NCBI GenBank assembly: GCA_043808235.1
Contig: JAZDFC010000057.1
Span: forward strand, 1-64,000
From: JAZDFC01 sp043808235
GTDB lineage: Bacteria > Bacteroidota > Ignavibacteria > Ignavibacteriales > Melioribacteraceae
Reading direction: 5' to 3'
Length of the DNA: 64,000 bases
Positions 45,673 through 54,661 of the stretch are shown here, one piece after another; positions within the stretch are counted from its first letter, which is position 1; each line of letters opens with the position of its first letter. A program made the translations under genes and the position numbers. The notes beneath the pieces are model-generated. The model worked only from the letters and a program-made list of their open reading frames with translations. It searched no databases and was not told the DNA's origin.

Positions 45673-46253
45673 ACTTTCCCCATGATTTTTGTTATAGAGT
45701 TGGTTGATTTAAAATGATTTTTAGTTTTTTATGATATACCCTTATTAGCTGAGTAATATAAAAAATGGAAGAATTGATGAGACTAGATTTATAACTGATT
45801 GGAGTGATTTCCAATGCTCCAACCGTACTAAATAAAACCAAAGTGATTTCCTTATTAAAACCAATCTTATGAACTGGAATAATCATATTTTATGTGATGA
45901 AAAATTACGTCCATTAAAAAATTTAAGCAAGGAAAAAATCGAGGTAATTTTTGTTCGTCACAAGTACATGGAATTCACATTTACTGATAAAAGGCAAGGT
46001 TTTTCGTACAACAGCATATAATCTTGCATTGGTAGCCGTTCTGCAGCTCGCTCAATGATTTAATATGGTCATTTGAAATTAGAATTGTGAAGTATCGACA
46101 TTCCGATAAATCAGTCAATAGTAATACACAATTGAGTTGTAACGCTTGGAAACCAATCTAAAAGAAAATTTACATTCGTAAATCTGAATTTTGCATGTAG
46201 TTGATTTGCAATTAAAAATTATTTCGCATAGTTTTGACACGGAAATTTTTCCT
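45673..46253. other. Long non-coding stretch between gdhA and the pyr operon
   Basis: About 580 bases without a convincing gene, repeat or tRNA. It must hold the gdhA promoter (minus) and the pyr promoter (plus), but neither was located with confidence. Confidence 0.5.
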
Positions 46254-46279
46254 TTAATTTTATCCGGAGAGATAATTAA
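46254..46279 (+). promoter_or_regulatory. Candidate PyrR-binding hairpin in the pyr leader
   Basis: TTAA (46254-46257) pairs with TTAA (46276-46279); after a 2-base bulge, TTATC (46260-46264) pairs with GATAA (46271-46275) around the hexaloop CGGAGA (46265-46270). This hexaloop fits CNGNGA of the Bacillus PyrR binding-loop consensus ARUCCNGNGAGGYU; the three consensus mismatches are paired substitutions that keep the stem. The ribosome-binding site of the leader ORF starts at 46280, directly after the hairpin. PyrR plus UMP could therefore block translation initiation. Confidence 0.6.
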
Positions 46280-46282
46280 GGA

Positions 46283-46402
46283 ATGGAAGTTAAGAAGACT
46301 AAAAAAGAAGAACCTCTGAGACAGTTTGTCGAAGGGGATTTTTTTTGCCCGTCAGCACTCATTTCGAAAATATCACAATCCCAAATTAACAATCAAGGTT
46401 GA
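46283..46402 (+). CDS. Short leader ORF upstream of pyrR
   Basis: 39 codons from ATG 46283 (AAGGA immediately upstream) to TGA 46400-46402, ending one base before the pyrR ATG, so ribosomes finishing it could restart on pyrR. The peptide is Lys/Glu-rich at the start (MEVKKTKKEEPLRQFVEG) and resembles nothing known. A T8 run (46339-46346) lies inside; loss of one T would fuse this ORF to pyrR. It could be a coupling leader, a true N-terminal extension hidden by an indel, or noise. Confidence 0.4.
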   Translation: MEVKKTKKEEPLRQFVEGDFFCPSALISKISQSQINNQG

Positions 46403-46403
46403 T

Positions 46404-46949
46404 ATGAATATAAAAGCAAAAATAATAGACGAAGAAGGTTTGGGCAGAACTATTACGCGTCTCGCCCATGAAATTGTTGAAAAAAATAAAGGTTCGCATA
46501 ATGTTGTAATCGTAGGCGTAAGAACCAGAGGTGAATTTCTTGCGCACCGCATCCGCAATAAAATAAAAGAGATAGAAAATGTAGCGCCAGCAATCGGCGT
46601 TCTTGATATAACATTATATCGGGATGATTTCCGGACGAGATTAAAGCAGCCTCAGGTTTCAGTTACCGATATCACCGCCGATCTAAATGAAAAAGATATT
46701 GTGCTTGTGGATGATGTGCTATATACCGGCAGATCGGTGCGTGCAGCGCTGGGTGCGTTAATGGATCTCGCCAGACCGAACACAATTCAATTGTGCGTGC
46801 TGGTTGACCGCGGACACCGGGAAATGCCTATTCGCGCGGACTTTGTAGGGAAGAATATTCCTACATCCATAAACGAAGAAGTTCAAGTGAAATTGAAAGA
46901 AGTGGACGACGAAGACGCCGTCTATCTTGTTGAATTTATTAATGAATAA
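46404..46949 (+). CDS. pyrR: Bifunctional pyr operon regulator / uracil phosphoribosyltransferase PyrR
   Basis: 181 residues, type I phosphoribosyltransferase fold. The PRPP loop is DIVLVDDVLYTGRSVRAAL (about residues 97-115); IVGVRTRGEFLAHRI, ITLYRDDF and CVLVDRGHREMPIRADFVGKNIPT match PyrR. PyrR binds pyr mRNA when UMP is high and can also convert uracil plus PRPP to UMP. I start at the ATG at 46404, which gives the usual length; a TTG 26 codons upstream in the same frame would add a non-homologous stretch. Followed after 10 bases by pyrB. Confidence 0.95.
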   Translation: MNIKAKIIDEEGLGRTITRLAHEIVEKNKGSHNVVIVGVRTRGEFLAHRIRNKIKEIENVAPAIGVLDITLYRDDFRTRLKQPQVSVTDITADLNEKDIVLVDDVLYTGRSVRAALGALMDLARPNTIQLCVLVDRGHREMPIRADFVGKNIPTSINEEVQVKLKEVDDEDAVYLVEFINE

Positions 46950-46959
46950 AGGTTAATAT

Positions 46960-47880
46960 ATGCCCCTATCAAGCAGACATTTATTGGGTTTATACGGAGT
47001 ACCAAGGGAAGATATCCAATTAATTTTAGACACAGCTACAACTTTCCGCGAGGTTTTGGAGCGACCAATAAAAAAGGTTCCTACACTACAGGGAAAAACA
47101 ATTTGTAATTTATTTTTTGAAGACTCCACCCGCACGCGATTATCATTCGAGCTTGCCGAGAAAAGACTCTCAGCCGATACTATTAATTTCTCCAAATCCG
47201 GCAGCAGTACAAAAAAGGGTGAGACTTTCAAAGACACTATCCGCAATATCGAAGCAATGAAAGTTGATATGGTTGTATGCAGACATGAATCAGCGGGAGT
47301 GCCGCAGTTCTTAACCAGAATATCGAAAGCGAATGTGATCAATGCAGGCGATGGCAGGCATGAACACCCCACACAAGCATTACTCGATATGTATTCGATA
47401 AGAGAAAGATTGAAAAAATTGGAAGGTCTCCGTATCTGCATTGTCGGCGACATCGCCCATAGCCGGGTTGCGTTATCAAATATTTACGGATTAAAATCCA
47501 TGGGTGCAGAAGTATCACTTTGCGGCCCGGCGACAATGATTCCATACAATGTTGAATCGCTCGGTGTAAAAGTATATCACAATATTGATAAAGCAATAGC
47601 CGAACATGATGTATTGAATGTTTTGAGAATTCAACTCGAACGGAAAGCCGGAGTCGGCATACCAACTCTTCGCGAGTATCATCAATATTTCGGAATTACT
47701 GCAGAAAGAATTGAAAAGAATAATCCGGAAATATTAATACTTCACCCCGGCCCAATTAATCGAGGAGTTGAAATAACATCGGAAGTAGCCGACGGGCCTT
47801 ATCAGGTTATACTTGATCAGGTAACAAACGGAGTGGCGGTTAGAATGGCGGTACTTTATTTACTTGGCACAATGAATTAA
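46960..47880 (+). CDS. pyrB: Aspartate carbamoyltransferase catalytic chain
   Basis: 306 residues; condenses carbamoyl phosphate and aspartate, the committed step of pyrimidine synthesis. The carbamoyl-phosphate loop is FFEDSTRTRLSFELAEKRL; further motifs are VCRHESAGVPQFL, DGRHEHPTQALLDMYSI, IVGDIAHSRVALSN and LHPGPINRGVEI. ATG at 46960 with AAAGG nine bases upstream. No regulatory chain (PyrI) is adjacent, so it is probably the class with PyrC partnership or a free trimer; this is inference. Followed by pyrC. Confidence 0.96.
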   Translation: MPLSSRHLLGLYGVPREDIQLILDTATTFREVLERPIKKVPTLQGKTICNLFFEDSTRTRLSFELAEKRLSADTINFSKSGSSTKKGETFKDTIRNIEAMKVDMVVCRHESAGVPQFLTRISKANVINAGDGRHEHPTQALLDMYSIRERLKKLEGLRICIVGDIAHSRVALSNIYGLKSMGAEVSLCGPATMIPYNVESLGVKVYHNIDKAIAEHDVLNVLRIQLERKAGVGIPTLREYHQYFGITAERIEKNNPEILILHPGPINRGVEITSEVADGPYQVILDQVTNGVAVRMAVLYLLGTMN

Positions 47881-47895
47881 AAACGAGGTTTGAAA

Positions 47896-49185
47896 ATGTT
47901 GATAGTCTTAAAAGGTGTAAAACTTCTTAATCCCGATCAAAAGATTAATACAAAATCAGATTTACTTATTGAGAATGGGAGATTTAAAAAGATTGGCAAC
48001 TTGACTAAGGAAGACTTATCGGGTGCGAAGGTTTTTGAATTCGAAAATAAATTATGCGTACCGGGATTATTCGATATGCATGTTCATTTACGCGAGCCCG
48101 GTAGGGAAGATGAAGAAACCGTTATTACTGGCAGCAACGCTGCAGCCGCAGGTGGTTTTACCGGAGTTGCATGCATGCCCAATACAAATCCTACAATAGA
48201 TTCAGCTGAGGTTGTAAAATTTATTAGGGAGAAATCCTCAAATCATCTGGTTGAAGTTTATCCGGTAGCCGCTGTTACACATAACAGAAAAGGCGAAGGA
48301 CTTGCCCCGATGGCTGAATTAGTTGATGCCGGCGCTGTGGCATTTTCCGATGATGGCGATACCGTGAAGAATGCATCGGTATTGCGTAGCGCGATGGAAT
48401 ATGCGACTATGCTCGATTCCATAATATTGGATCACTGCGAAGATGAATCTTTGAGTGATGGCGCCATGAACGAAAGTTTGACTTCGACAATTCTTGGATT
48501 ACCGTCCATCCCTTCTATTGCCGAAGATTTAATTGTCGCCCGTAACATTATCATCGCTGAATATGTGAATGCGCGGATTCATATTCAACATATTAGTTCG
48601 AAAAGGTCTGTTGAGATGGTTAGGGAAGCTAAGAAAAAAGGTTTGAATGTAACCGCTGAATTAACACCCCATCATTTTACTCTTACCGATGAAAGTTTGA
48701 AAACATACGATACGAATTATAAAATGAATCCTCCGCTGCGAACACGCGAAGATGTTGAAGCATGCATTGCTGGACTAAAAGACGGAACGATTGATTGTAT
48801 TGCCAGTGACCACGCGCCGCATTCAATCGAAGAAAAAGAAATGGAATTTATTTATGCGCCCAACGGAATTATCGGTTTGGAAACACAACTTGGTTTAGCC
48901 ATCAGCGAATTAGTTCATAAAAACCATTTAACTATAGAACAGTTAGTTGAAAAGTTATCGATCAACCCACGCAAGATTTTAAGAGTTCCCGTTCCAAAAT
49001 TTGAAGTAGGTGAAATTGCCGACTTGACAATTATCGATCCCGATTTAATCTGGACGGTTGATATTACAAAATTCAAATCGAAATCAAAAAACTCTCCATT
49101 TGATAAACGATTATTAACCGGGAAGTCGGTTGCGGTTATAAATAAAGGAAAAATGTTTTACGAGAATGAGTTTACAGAAATCTAA
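47896..49185 (+). CDS. pyrC: Dihydroorotase
   Basis: 429 residues from the ATG at 47896 (GAGG eight bases upstream); a TTG two codons earlier is possible. Amidohydrolase-fold enzyme that closes carbamoyl-aspartate to dihydroorotate. Zinc ligands in DMHVHLREPGRED, ILDHCEDE and HIQHIS, catalytic Asp in IASDHAPHSIEEK; CMPNTNPTIDS and NPRKIL are typical of class I dihydroorotases, which in some bacteria form a complex with PyrB. Third gene of the pyr operon. Confidence 0.95.
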   Translation: MLIVLKGVKLLNPDQKINTKSDLLIENGRFKKIGNLTKEDLSGAKVFEFENKLCVPGLFDMHVHLREPGREDEETVITGSNAAAAGGFTGVACMPNTNPTIDSAEVVKFIREKSSNHLVEVYPVAAVTHNRKGEGLAPMAELVDAGAVAFSDDGDTVKNASVLRSAMEYATMLDSIILDHCEDESLSDGAMNESLTSTILGLPSIPSIAEDLIVARNIIIAEYVNARIHIQHISSKRSVEMVREAKKKGLNVTAELTPHHFTLTDESLKTYDTNYKMNPPLRTREDVEACIAGLKDGTIDCIASDHAPHSIEEKEMEFIYAPNGIIGLETQLGLAISELVHKNHLTIEQLVEKLSINPRKILRVPVPKFEVGEIADLTIIDPDLIWTVDITKFKSKSKNSPFDKRLLTGKSVAVINKGKMFYENEFTEI

Positions 49186-49200
49186 TGTTTGGTTCCCCGA

Positions 49201-49245
49201 ATAATCCAACTTCCTAAATAGAATTTTACACGGGGGTTGGATTAT
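49201..49245 (+). terminator. Inverted repeat after pyrC, weak terminator candidate
   Basis: ATAATCCAAC (49201-49210) and GTTGGATTAT (49236-49245) are perfect 10-base arms around a 25-base loop, 16 bases after the pyrC stop. There is no T-run behind it, so it may stop transcription poorly or mainly protect the 3' end. Confidence 0.45.
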
Positions 49246-49436
49246 CATATCTTCTTGATATTTTACTTCTGACACTGTCTATTCCAATATACACCTGTTA
49301 AACAAAAATGTTCACCTTCAATCCGATTTATTGAAACAACACTGAATTTTTACCAAAAACACATTCTCTTCACGTCATTATGTTTTGGCATTAGCCTTGA
49401 TAAGTTACAAGTAGAATTTAAACAGTGAGGTTACCA

Positions 49437-50291
49437 ATGAAAAAGATGAAATCAATATTAGCTACGGCATCAATACTAATGATGTCTTTAACATTCTCCG
49501 CTTGTGATGAAGAAGGATATTATTACTATGACGATGAGGCTCCCGATTCACCGCGAGGAGTAAGCGCGTTCTTTGGCGACGGATTCGTAGAACTTTCCTG
49601 GGATTATAATTATGAAGATGATGTTGAAGGCTACAATGTATATTGGGCTTACGAATATTATGGTGAATATAAGTACATTGGTAGCACGACAGATAATTAC
49701 TTTGTTGATGAGGAAGCGGAGAACGGTTATATCTATTATTATGCAATAGTTGCATACGATTATAACGGAAACGAAAGTGAACTGAGTAGTACCGAAATTT
49801 TTGGAGCTGCCCGCCCCGAAGGTTTTAACCAAACAATATATGATTATACACGTTATCCCGGAGAAGCCGGTTATAGTTTCGCCGGTTACCAGATTGTTGA
49901 TTATACCGATATTCGCACAGATTTCTTCTTCGAGAATTATAACGGAAGATTGTACTTAAATGTTTGGGCTGATGATCCCAGCACCACAACCGATATTCAG
50001 GATATGGGACATACTTCGGATATTTATGATGTAGTTGAAGCCCCTGAAGGTGGTTGGGTTCCCCTGGTTTCTGGTGAAAATGTTAAATATGTTGAAGCAA
50101 AATCCGGGCATACTTACGTAATTTGGACAGCAGACGATAACTATGCTAAGATCAGAATAGGCCGGGCATCCGGCGATAGAATGGTTTTCGATTGGGCTTA
50201 TCAACTTGTGCCCGGATTTCGCCAGCTCAAGAGAAACATTTCCAACGGCGAAAAGAAACCACATCCAACTGAAGTGATTAGAAACAATTAA
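49437..50291 (+). CDS. Lipoprotein with fibronectin type III-like domain
   Basis: 284 residues from the ATG at 49437 with GAGG seven bases upstream. Signal peptide of lipoprotein type with lipobox LTFSAC, so the mature Cys is lipid-modified. Residues about 35-125 are FN3-like: PDSPRGVSAFFGDGFVELSW, YNVYWAYEYYGEYKYIGST and YYYAIVAYDYNGNESELS. It is unusually tyrosine- and acid-rich. The C-terminal 150 residues (YTDIRTDFFFENYNGRLYLNVWADD and on) were not recognised. Surface or periplasmic anchoring is likely. Single gene with terminator. Confidence 0.85.
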   Translation: MKKMKSILATASILMMSLTFSACDEEGYYYYDDEAPDSPRGVSAFFGDGFVELSWDYNYEDDVEGYNVYWAYEYYGEYKYIGSTTDNYFVDEEAENGYIYYYAIVAYDYNGNESELSSTEIFGAARPEGFNQTIYDYTRYPGEAGYSFAGYQIVDYTDIRTDFFFENYNGRLYLNVWADDPSTTTDIQDMGHTSDIYDVVEAPEGGWVPLVSGENVKYVEAKSGHTYVIWTADDNYAKIRIGRASGDRMVFDWAYQLVPGFRQLKRNISNGEKKPHPTEVIRNN

Positions 50292-50316
50292 GTTCCTCCA
50301 TATCTTCCTTGCCCTC

Positions 50317-50349
50317 AAAAAAGCATACTTTAACCGGTATGCTTTTTTG
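50317..50349 (+). terminator. Rho-independent terminator after the FN3 lipoprotein gene
   Basis: AAAAAGCATAC (50318-50328) pairs with GTATGCTTTTT (50337-50347) around TTTAACCG, with a following T-run. It separates the lipoprotein gene from the DUF4783-like gene and rules out a start for the latter before 50350. Confidence 0.88.
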
Positions 50350-50389
50350 TTGTTATTTGATTATTTTGTTTACAAATTTTTTAAAGGAA

Positions 50390-50824
50390 ATGAAGATTAC
50401 GACGAAAATATTGAAAAAAATGATCCTCGGTTTTGTAATTGCATCGTTTATTTTCCCGCAAAATATTTTTCCTACCGGCGGAGAAAATATTCGAAAGGTC
50501 TTCGCAAATATTAAAAGCGGGATTGAAAATAATGAAATTGCAGAATTTTCAGGTTATTTCGATTTTCGTATTTACATCAACCTGACCAACGGCACAACAG
50601 GTTATTATTCTTCGAACCAGGTTTACTATATATTGGAAGAATATTTTAGAAATCACCAACCCGTAAATCTTGATTACTCGCGTATTGAAGAAGCATCCGA
50701 ATCGCCTTATGCAGCAGGTTCGTTAATATATCTTTACAATGGCGAGAAAAAAACAGCAAAAGTTTTCATCTCGTTAAAATTAGATGGCGGTAATTGTAAA
50801 ATAGTCCAAATTACCATCGACTAA
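50390..50824 (+). CDS. DUF4783-like exported protein
   Basis: 144 residues from the ATG at 50390 with AAAGGA very close upstream. Signal-peptide-like N-terminus (KMILGFVIASFIFPQNIFP). The remainder, IRKVFANIKSGIENNEIAEFSGYF, YYSSNQVYYILEEYFRNHQP and YAAGSLIYLYNGEKKTAKVFISL, has the pattern of the DUF4783 family (NTF2/SnoaL-like cystatin-type fold), common in Bacteroidota; function unknown. Three bases before the NtrY-like kinase, so co-transcribed. Confidence 0.8.
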   Translation: MKITTKILKKMILGFVIASFIFPQNIFPTGGENIRKVFANIKSGIENNEIAEFSGYFDFRIYINLTNGTTGYYSSNQVYYILEEYFRNHQPVNLDYSRIEEASESPYAAGSLIYLYNGEKKTAKVFISLKLDGGNCKIVQITID

Positions 50825-50827
50825 TAT

Positions 50828-53800
50828 ATGCTTTCCAAATTCTTTCATGGTCAAAAAAAATATTTTTCGTTTGCTATCCTCTCTATCCTTGCCCTCTTCA
50901 TCATTGGAATTATTACTCCGGTAATTATTCGGAATACAAGCAAAGATTGGCAAGAGATCTCGAAGAACGAGGGTGAGAAAATTGAAGCGTACATATATGA
51001 TAATGTATTGCTGCAGATGAATGAAATAATTGCATCTGGTAAAGCATTAAAAGAAGAAGTTAGAGCTATACCATATGACTCGAAGGAATTTAATGAAACA
51101 CTTATCGCTACGATTAATGAAAAATTATACGACGACTATTCTATTGCTATTGCCGATTCGACATATAATCTGGAAGCATGGAATACAAAATTCAAGGGTA
51201 GCGGAATATTTAACCATTCCCATTTTAATTTCGGCGAGATTTTTTTCACAAAATCCTATTTGAATGTTTATCTGGGATTAGTTGATACCGTAAAAATCCA
51301 AAATTCAAAATATTTTGTTTGGCTTGGACTGCCGGTTGAAAAGGAATATAAACTGCAAAATAAGTTATATGAGGAAATAAGTTTTAAAAATTTCCTTAGC
51401 CAAAAATTTCATACTACTATTGACATTGATTACTCAGAGTATGCCGAACCTGTAAAACGAAATGGGAAATATTCTTTTCAACTTCTGAATAATTTCAAAA
51501 ATAAAATCGGGTTGGTTTCATTTGAGAGTCCTTCACGGGAAACTTACTTTGCTTCCATCGAAGATACCTTCAATTCATCGCAATCAATATTGATAATTTT
51601 TGCATTAATATTTATTGCATTGGGAGCCGTTAAAAGTTTCTACAGAATAAAATCCAAATTTTTAAAATGGTTTCTAATCTCGGTGTATTTTTTCGGATTG
51701 CGATTTGTATTTTATCTTACCGGAGTGCCAGTTAAATTTATAAAAGGCAATATTGTCAATCCGGCATATTTTTCATCAACATTCGGCGGGGGAATTGTAA
51801 AATCACCGCTTGAGTTTTTTATATCCGCCTTGCTACTCATTTCGATATTCATAGTCGGTTATCGATATATTTTAATTTACAAGAAAGAGTCTCTCCCAAT
51901 CCGCATCAATCCAATAATCAAATTTATCATATTGTTGCTGCCTCTTGGTGCGCTTTACTTTTTACTTTTACGCGCATTGGGCGCTTCAATTAAAAGCGTG
52001 ATTTTTGATTCCAGCCTGCTATACTTTAATGAGCCATCGCTATTACCCGATTCACCCATAGCTTTGATGCAGCTTGGGGTACTCATCCTTGGAATATCGG
52101 TTTTCATCGCGACAACAATTTTTCTAATAGTTCTATTTAAAAACTTACCTCCCAAATTTGCTGCGAATAACACCGGTTCGTTTGTTGTTCTTTTTATTGT
52201 TTTTCAGATGATTGGAATATTTTTCGACTTGCTTCAGAGAGAGCCGCAGGGTACGCCAACAATCCGGATAATATTTATTATGTTAAGTTTCTTTATTACG
52301 TATGCAATATTCTACCTTGATAAAAAATCGTTATTTAATTTTTTGTTACTGTCATTTGCAGCCTCTGTAACGGTGATTAATTTACTTAGTTTTTATAATG
52401 CACAGCTCGAAAAGGAATCGATTAAAACTACAGCTTACGAATTGACATTGCGGAGCGAGAACTGGCTTGAATATTTAATTTTTGAAACATTGAATGGAAT
52501 AGAACAAGATAAGGACGTTGCCGGAATTTTTACTACTCCTTCGCCAAACATTGAAGCCGAAGGATTTAAAATATGGAGTAAAAGCCCGCTTCAAAAACAA
52601 TTTTATACAACATCAATTGGTTTTCTAAATACGAATGGCGAATTTCTTGGCGGGTTTGATTTCCAAACCGATCGAAAATATATTCCTTTGCCAAAAGTTA
52701 ATTTTGATAGTATTCGTGCAGCGCAAATATTTAAAGAGAATTTCTTATTTACTGATTTTAAAATTATACGGGGAATAGCGCCAATAAAATCAGCAGATTC
52801 GACAGTTGGATTTTTTGAAGCGGCAATTCTATTTGATATAAATAACATTGAGGCGTTAAGTACGCTGTCGTTTCTAACTCCAAGCACATTATTCGAAGGC
52901 GCAGTTCTTCCTTCGGAAAAACTCAAGATATTTAATTTCCTCGATGGTAAAATTAAAAATGAAATCGGGGGATATTCGCTTAGTGATGAAGAGAAACAGA
53001 AATTATTATCTGCCGGTTTTACAAATGCAGACGAAGCATGGCTCGAGTTCAAACTCAAAGACGAAAACCATTTGTTTTTTGTTTTAAAAACTAAAACTGG
53101 TCAGAGTGAAAGACTAATTGCCGTTGCCTTAAAGGAGAAAGATATCTCTTTCGGTCTCTTCGATTTCTTTAAAGTGCTTTTTATTCATACAGTATTCATA
53201 CTTGCCGGGTTGCTGGTTTACGGGATATTCAGACTCAAAGATTACGGAAAATTAAGAGTTAGTTTTCGTTCGTGGTTGATGACTGCTTTTTTGATTGTGG
53301 CGCTAATCCCGTTGGTATTGCTCGCTGTTTATCTGCGGAATTTTAACAACGAAAAGAACAGTGAAGCGATTTTATATAAATTGAATAAGCGTGCAATCAG
53401 TATTAAAGATTATGTGAATTCATATTTAACGGGAAGCGATCTTAAATTCGATGCACTGCTTACCAAAGCTGCAAATGATTTGAAAGTTGATTTTACAATT
53501 TACCGGAATCAGGAAGTTGTATTTAGCTCATTCCAGAATTATTTCGACATCGGTTTGTTCCCGGTAGTAATGAATCCAACGGTTTATAAAGAATTAGTTT
53601 TGACGGGTCTTCATGAATTCCAGACAGAGGAGAAAATTGAAAAGCTAAATTATGATTCATATTATGTTAAAGCCGATTTTAACGGGCAGAATTATATTAT
53701 CCAGGTTAATGATTTGTTTAATTACATCCAGCTACCGGCAGGCGGAACCGAAACGGATATCTTTCTATTTGTGAGTTATTCCCTCGCAGTAATTTTAATA

Positions 53801-54661
53801 ATTATTCTCAGTTCTTTTCTGTCCAACCAAATATCTTCTCCCATTCGCAAATTAACCATTGCAACAAAATCGGTGGCAACGGGGGACTTAAGTATCGAAA
53901 TAGATGAAACGCAACGCGGGGAAATACAGGAATTAATTGATGGGTTCAATTACATGGTAAAAGAGTTGCAAAGGAATCAGGTTGAGCTTGCCGGATTTGA
54001 GAGAGAAGCCGCATGGAAAGAAATGGCCAAGCAAGTTGCTCATGAAATTAAAAATCCATTGACGCCAATGAAATTAGCCGTTCAGCAGTTAATGGCGGCA
54101 TATCGTGATAAATCTTCGAAGTTCGATGAAATATTTGGTAAGGTAACAAATATGGTTATCAGTCAGATTGAAATTCTAAAAAACATTGCCTCGGAATTTT
54201 CTTCATTTGCAAGAATGCCGAATCTTAACATGAAGGAAGTGAATTTGAGCGATGTGATAAACGATTCGGTAAATTTATTTATTGAAGAGAAAGTAAAATT
54301 CGAATTGAAGATAGAGGCAGAAAATTCTATTGTGCAAATAGATATTGAACAGATGAAACGCACCATCATTAATTTGATACGCAATGCCATTCAAGCTGGA
54401 GCTTATAAAATTATTATTAGGGTAAACCGCGAAAATGAAAGAGTCTGCATGCGGCTGAGCGATAACGGAAAGGGTATTCCGTCTGAAATTCTTGATAAAA
54501 TATTTGATGAAAATTTTACTACCAAACAGAAGGGCATGGGAATTGGATTAACAATAGCGAGGAAATTCATCGAAAGTATCGGATCAATAATTCGTGTCGA
54601 ACAGACTTCACCTTCGGGGACAACTTTTCTAATTGTTTTCGCAGCTCAATCCAATGGCTAA
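50828..54661 (+). CDS. NtrY-like multi-span membrane sensor histidine kinase
   Basis: 1277 residues. One membrane segment near residue 15-35, an extracytoplasmic loop to about 250, then about eight membrane segments (250-540), a second loop, further segments near 780-840, and a last one at about 975-1000. The cytoplasmic end carries HAMP (SNQISSPIRKLTIATKSVATGDLS), HisKA with QVAHEIKNPLTPMKL (His1072) and HATPase_c (NLIRNAIQAG, LSDNGKGIPSEILDKIF, GMGIGLTIARKFIES). HEIKNPLTP is the NtrY-type phosphorylation motif. The large membrane section may sense a membrane or lipid signal. No NtrX-type regulator is adjacent; the helicase gene overlaps its end by eight bases. Confidence 0.9.
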   Translation: MLSKFFHGQKKYFSFAILSILALFIIGIITPVIIRNTSKDWQEISKNEGEKIEAYIYDNVLLQMNEIIASGKALKEEVRAIPYDSKEFNETLIATINEKLYDDYSIAIADSTYNLEAWNTKFKGSGIFNHSHFNFGEIFFTKSYLNVYLGLVDTVKIQNSKYFVWLGLPVEKEYKLQNKLYEEISFKNFLSQKFHTTIDIDYSEYAEPVKRNGKYSFQLLNNFKNKIGLVSFESPSRETYFASIEDTFNSSQSILIIFALIFIALGAVKSFYRIKSKFLKWFLISVYFFGLRFVFYLTGVPVKFIKGNIVNPAYFSSTFGGGIVKSPLEFFISALLLISIFIVGYRYILIYKKESLPIRINPIIKFIILLLPLGALYFLLLRALGASIKSVIFDSSLLYFNEPSLLPDSPIALMQLGVLILGISVFIATTIFLIVLFKNLPPKFAANNTGSFVVLFIVFQMIGIFFDLLQREPQGTPTIRIIFIMLSFFITYAIFYLDKKSLFNFLLLSFAASVTVINLLSFYNAQLEKESIKTTAYELTLRSENWLEYLIFETLNGIEQDKDVAGIFTTPSPNIEAEGFKIWSKSPLQKQFYTTSIGFLNTNGEFLGGFDFQTDRKYIPLPKVNFDSIRAAQIFKENFLFTDFKIIRGIAPIKSADSTVGFFEAAILFDINNIEALSTLSFLTPSTLFEGAVLPSEKLKIFNFLDGKIKNEIGGYSLSDEEKQKLLSAGFTNADEAWLEFKLKDENHLFFVLKTKTGQSERLIAVALKEKDISFGLFDFFKVLFIHTVFILAGLLVYGIFRLKDYGKLRVSFRSWLMTAFLIVALIPLVLLAVYLRNFNNEKNSEAILYKLNKRAISIKDYVNSYLTGSDLKFDALLTKAANDLKVDFTIYRNQEVVFSSFQNYFDIGLFPVVMNPTVYKELVLTGLHEFQTEEKIEKLNYDSYYVKADFNGQNYIIQVNDLFNYIQLPAGGTETDIFLFVSYSLAVILIIILSSFLSNQISSPIRKLTIATKSVATGDLSIEIDETQRGEIQELIDGFNYMVKELQRNQVELAGFEREAAWKEMAKQVAHEIKNPLTPMKLAVQQLMAAYRDKSSKFDEIFGKVTNMVISQIEILKNIASEFSSFARMPNLNMKEVNLSDVINDSVNLFIEEKVKFELKIEAENSIVQIDIEQMKRTIINLIRNAIQAGAYKIIIRVNRENERVCMRLSDNGKGIPSEILDKIFDENFTTKQKGMGIGLTIARKFIESIGSIIRVEQTSPSGTTFLIVFAAQSNG

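Noticed and set aside
45692..45886. 64-codon minus-strand frame upstream of gdhA
   Set aside because: No Shine-Dalgarno, no recognisable domain, low-complexity AT-rich composition; treated as non-coding.
46234..46263. TTGACA with TTTTAT or TAATTT downstream as the pyr promoter
   Set aside because: The spacing is 15 or 18 and the start would fall inside the PyrR-type hairpin; the -10 is poor. Left undecided and not annotated.
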